This document shows, piece by piece, positions 4,273 through 7,035 of a stretch of 7,035 nt of DNA. This DNA is from Bacteroidota bacterium (GTDB taxonomy: Bacteria; Bacteroidota; Bacteroidia; Chitinophagales; Chitinophagaceae), in NCBI GenBank assembly GCA_023429365.1, contig JAEYVW010000276.1, positions 1-7,035 on the forward strand. Reading direction: 5' to 3'. Numbering within the stretch: position 1 is the first letter of the stretch; every line of letters begins with the position of its first letter. Made by a program: the position numbers and the translations under genes. Under the pieces are notes generated by a model that was not told where the DNA came from, searched no databases, and saw nothing but the letters and a program-made list of their open reading frames with translations.

Positions 4273-5979
4273 ATGAAAACCACCTGGCTTCTATACTTCA
4301 TCATACTTACGAATGTTCTGTCGGCACAAAACCGCTACGATATCATATTTACAGAGATCATGTGCGATCCTTCACCCCAGGTAGGACTGCCCAATAATGA
4401 ATGGATCGAACTCAAAAACATTTCAAACTCACCCATAAACTTATTGGGTTGGCGCATTGCAGATGCGTCCGGTCAAAGTGGCCCTATGCCCGAATTTATC
4501 CTCGAAGTAAACAGTTATATGATCGTTTGCGCCGCCAGCGCACGCGACGTGATGGCCTCATTCGGAACCGCTGTTTCCGTCACGAGCTTTCCATCGCTCG
4601 ATAATGATGGTGAGATATTAATGTTAAAGGAGCCAAATGGCTTGGTCATCCATGCCGTTGAATATTCTTCAGCCTGGTACCAAAATGAATTAAAGAAAGA
4701 TGGTGGCTGGTCACTCGAGATGATCAACACTGGTACCCCCTGCCTGGGAAATACGAACTGGAAAGCAAGTACAGACATTAGGGGAGGCACACCCGGACTG
4801 GCAAATTCGGTGACCGCGTTGATTGAAGACAGGCAGGAACCGGAACTGAAAAATGCCTATTTAGACATTGACTCAAATATAATCCTGGTATTTACTGAAC
4901 CTCTTGACAGCTCGGCCGCCGTGATTGCGACAAACTATACCATAGATGGTGGTATCGTTATCACATCGGCAGAAACGTTGCCGCCTATATTTAACCGGGT
5001 GCAGCTGAAAACCGAAAAATCTCTTTCGAGCGGTACCATTTATAATATCACCGCCAATAACATTAATGATTGTAAAGGAAACATAAACGGATCAGCCAAT
5101 AAAACCAAAGTTGGTCTTCCCCAACAGGCGGTGCCGGGTGATGTGATCATCAACGAGATCCTGTTTAACCCCCGACCCAATGCCAACGACTATGTTGAAA
5201 TTTTCAATAGAAGTGAAAAGATAATGGACATATCAAGCCTCTATCTTGCCAACAGGAACAGCAGTAATACTGTGAGTTCGGTCACGCAACTCAGTTTATT
5301 TCCAGTCTATCTCTTTCCACGCGACTATATAGTTCTAACAACCGATGCTGAAAACCTGGCGCTTCAGTATTTGGTCTCCAATTCCGATGCTGTGTTCACC
5401 CGCCCTTCACTACCTTCCTACCCCGACACTGAGGGGTTTGTCCTGGTGCTGAATCAGCAGGGTGAGGTACTGGACGAAGTGCATTACACAGACGACTGGC
5501 ACTTTAAGCTAATAACTGATGCGGAAGGCGTTTCGCTGGAGAGACTGGATCCGGAGGCGGAAACACAAAATGCACGAAACTGGCATTCGGCTGCTTCTAC
5601 TGCCGGTTTTGGTACGCCTGGTTACCGCAATTCTCATACACTTGAGGTTCCGGATATACCAGCCAGTTTTGAAGTCTACCCCAGGGTATTCTCGCCCGAC
5701 AATGATGGTCTTGATGATATTGCAACTGTACAATATAAGATCAGTGAACCCGGCTATGTTGCCAATATTACCATCTTTGATGCGACAGGCAGACCGGTAA
5801 AACAGCTTGTCAGGAATGGCTTACTTGGGATAAGTGGTTATTGGAACTGGGATGGACTGGATGATAATGGGCGGAAGTTACCGGTCGGCACTTACATCCT
5901 CTACACCGAGATATTTAACCTTGCGGGTAAAAAGAAACGGTTTAAAACCACTGTGGTACTCGCCCGGAAGTTAAAATAG
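4273..5979 (+). CDS. Secreted protein with two lamin-tail domains and a FlgD-like C-terminal domain
   Basis: A 568-residue exported protein. The signal peptide covers residues 1-18 (Lys2, hydrophobic 5-16, cleavage after LSA before Gln19). An in-frame TTG nine bases upstream would only lengthen it, so ATG 4273 is preferred. Lamin-tail domain 1 spans about 22-178 (IIFTEIMCDP, NEWIELKN, closing RGGTPGLAN). A beta-rich region at about 182-275, with ILVFTEPLDSS and YNITANNIND, resembles the Ig-like SbsA/Big_5 type. Lamin-tail domain 2 spans about 290-453 (VIINEILFNPRP, DYVEIFNRS, closing GFGTPGYRN). The C-terminal 100 residues (VFSPDNDGLDD, WNWDGLDDNGRKLPVGTY) look like the FlgD Ig-like fold and also recall Bacteroidota type IX secretion C-terminal domains; which one applies is unclear. 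A cell-surface or extracellular role is inferred, and the binding partner is unknown. Convergent with the PfkB gene, 33 bases apart. Confidence 0.88.
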   Translation: MKTTWLLYFIILTNVLSAQNRYDIIFTEIMCDPSPQVGLPNNEWIELKNISNSPINLLGWRIADASGQSGPMPEFILEVNSYMIVCAASARDVMASFGTAVSVTSFPSLDNDGEILMLKEPNGLVIHAVEYSSAWYQNELKKDGGWSLEMINTGTPCLGNTNWKASTDIRGGTPGLANSVTALIEDRQEPELKNAYLDIDSNIILVFTEPLDSSAAVIATNYTIDGGIVITSAETLPPIFNRVQLKTEKSLSSGTIYNITANNINDCKGNINGSANKTKVGLPQQAVPGDVIINEILFNPRPNANDYVEIFNRSEKIMDISSLYLANRNSSNTVSSVTQLSLFPVYLFPRDYIVLTTDAENLALQYLVSNSDAVFTRPSLPSYPDTEGFVLVLNQQGEVLDEVHYTDDWHFKLITDAEGVSLERLDPEAETQNARNWHSAASTAGFGTPGYRNSHTLEVPDIPASFEVYPRVFSPDNDGLDDIATVQYKISEPGYVANITIFDATGRPVKQLVRNGLLGISGYWNWDGLDDNGRKLPVGTYILYTEIFNLAGKKKRFKTTVVLARKLK

Positions 5980-6012
5980 GTATTAAGACACGGCACCACT
6001 GAAAGACATTAT

Positions 6013-6936
6013 TTACACCAGCTCAATTTCAAAATTTACCAGGTTTTTGAACAGCTGAATCCTGGCATCGATATCATCTTTTGTAATTTCCTTCAACCGC
6101 GTGGGTCCGAATTTTTCAACACAAAAACTGGCCATTGCTGAGCCAACAATAATTCCCCTTTTCATATTGTCGAACGAAATATCGCCTGTCTTAGCGATAT
6201 GCCCCATAAATCCGCCGGCAAATGTATCACCAGCACCAGTGGGATCAAAGACATCTTCAAGTGGTAATGCCGGCGCAAAAAACACTTCGGTATCGTGAAA
6301 CAGCAAGGCTCCGTGTTCGCCTTTCTTAACTATAAGATATTTCGGTCCCATTTGCATAATGGATTTCGCAGCCTTTACCAGTGAAAACTGGCCGGTTAGC
6401 TGCCGGGCTTCCGCATCATTGATGATCAGCATGTCGACATATTTCAACACGATATTCAAATCAGACAGGGCGGATTCCATCCAGAAATTCATGGTGTCCA
6501 TCGCGATCAGCCTCGGCCGCTTTCTCATTTCCTGGATTACGTTAAGCTGTATCCTGGGAGCAAGATTGCCCAGCATCAGGAACTCAGCATCCTGGTAACT
6601 GTCGGGGATATGCGGATCAAAATCCGCCAGCACATTCAGGTCGGTGATCAATGTATCACGGCTATTCATATCCTCATGATAGCGGCCCTTCCAAAAGAAA
6701 GACTTCTTGCCGGGCACCACTTCCACACCATCGAGGTGTACGCCTCTTTTTCGCAGTTCTTCCATTTCTTCTGCAGGGAAATCAGAACCGATAATCGATA
6801 TCTGTTGGATGGGTTTAACGAAATAAGACGCAGCATAAGCCACGTAAACGGCTGAGCCACCTATGATCCGTTCTGTTTTGCCAAAAGGGGTTTCAATCGC
6901 ATCAAAGGCCATGGTACCTACCGAAATCAGAGACAT
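6013..6936 (-). CDS. PfkB family carbohydrate/nucleoside kinase
   Basis: A 307-residue cytoplasmic kinase of the ribokinase/PfkB family, which phosphorylates a sugar or nucleoside hydroxyl using ATP. The C-terminal signature DPTGAGDTFAGGF (231-243) is intact, with the GAGD anion hole and catalytic base Asp237. The N-terminal family glycines are in IGGSAVYVA (25-33). NDAEA (173-177) and the ATP-site strand VKKGEHGALLF (203-213) are also present. Length is typical. The substrate cannot be read from the sequence: the N-terminal lid region (about 10-20 and 78-100) matches no specific ribokinase, adenosine kinase or fructokinase pattern that I can name. The ATG at 6936 is chosen because MSLISVGTMAFD begins the first beta strand. 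Its leader, ATAAAAACAAAACTTTC, lacks a Shine-Dalgarno and resembles that of the lipoprotein gene. No terminator is evident in the 33-base convergent gap. Confidence 0.92.
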   Translation of the reverse strand: MSLISVGTMAFDAIETPFGKTERIIGGSAVYVAYAASYFVKPIQQISIIGSDFPAEEMEELRKRGVHLDGVEVVPGKKSFFWKGRYHEDMNSRDTLITDLNVLADFDPHIPDSYQDAEFLMLGNLAPRIQLNVIQEMRKRPRLIAMDTMNFWMESALSDLNIVLKYVDMLIINDAEARQLTGQFSLVKAAKSIMQMGPKYLIVKKGEHGALLFHDTEVFFAPALPLEDVFDPTGAGDTFAGGFMGHIAKTGDISFDNMKRGIIVGSAMASFCVEKFGPTRLKEITKDDIDARIQLFKNLVNFEIELV

Positions 6937-6988
6937 GAAAGTTTTGTTTTTATTGTAATACTATTGTTACCGCGGGCAATATTACGCC

Positions 6989-7008
6989 AATTAAGCCAAT
7001 CCTTAATT
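6989..7008. repeat. Short inverted repeat upstream of the PfkB gene
   Basis: AATTAAG (6989-6995) and CTTAATT (7002-7008) form a perfect 7-bp inverted repeat with a 6-base centre, about 53 bases before the kinase start. It could be an operator or a small hairpin at the end of an upstream gene; it is AT-rich and may be chance. No consensus promoter was recognised in 6937-7035. Confidence 0.3.
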
Positions 7009-7035
7009 CCGGCATTCTGTATTAATGGCAACTAC

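Noticed and set aside
7005..7035. Possible 3' end of an upstream - strand gene at the right edge
   Set aside because: The visible piece is about ten codons before a stop in one frame, too short to support a call.

Overview
The window reads as chromosomal DNA of a member of the Bacteroidota, probably Chitinophagaceae or a close relative. The reasons are promoter-like sites of the TTTG/TAnnTTTG type, A-rich translation starts without Shine-Dalgarno sequences, a lipoprotein, a secreted lamin-tail-domain protein, and the general look of the proteins. The family-level placement is an inference. No mobile element, CRISPR array, tRNA or rRNA was seen.

Layout. Left part, + strand: the 3' end of ligA (NAD-dependent DNA ligase), followed after 16 bases by a DUF2461-family gene. 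Next comes a YceI-family gene with its own promoter-like site and a strong hairpin behind it. A lipoprotein gene of unknown function follows; it faces the - strand asd gene (aspartate-semialdehyde dehydrogenase), and a long imperfect hairpin lies between the two stops. Right part: a 568-residue secreted protein with two lamin-tail domains (+ strand), convergent with a PfkB-family sugar kinase gene (- strand) that starts near the right edge.

The most interesting region is the 361-base gap between asd and the lamin-tail gene. Read on the - strand it holds, in order: a near-consensus Bacteroidota promoter (4152 to 4121); a 14-codon reading frame MKSMKHTKRTKTFS (4113 to 4069), in which 9 of 14 codons are Met, Lys or Thr; an 11-base segment starting directly after its stop codon that can pair with the 5' arm of a terminator; the terminator itself, a perfect 10-bp stem followed by seven T; then a GC-rich hairpin, a full AGGAGGT Shine-Dalgarno sequence and the asd start. 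Asd makes the common precursor of lysine, threonine and methionine. This is the geometry of a translation-coupled transcription attenuator for aspartate-family amino acid synthesis, worked out here from sequence alone.

The other genes look like ordinary housekeeping or lineage-specific genes with no evident shared pathway. ligA and the DUF2461 gene are probably co-transcribed; the rest appear to be single-gene units.
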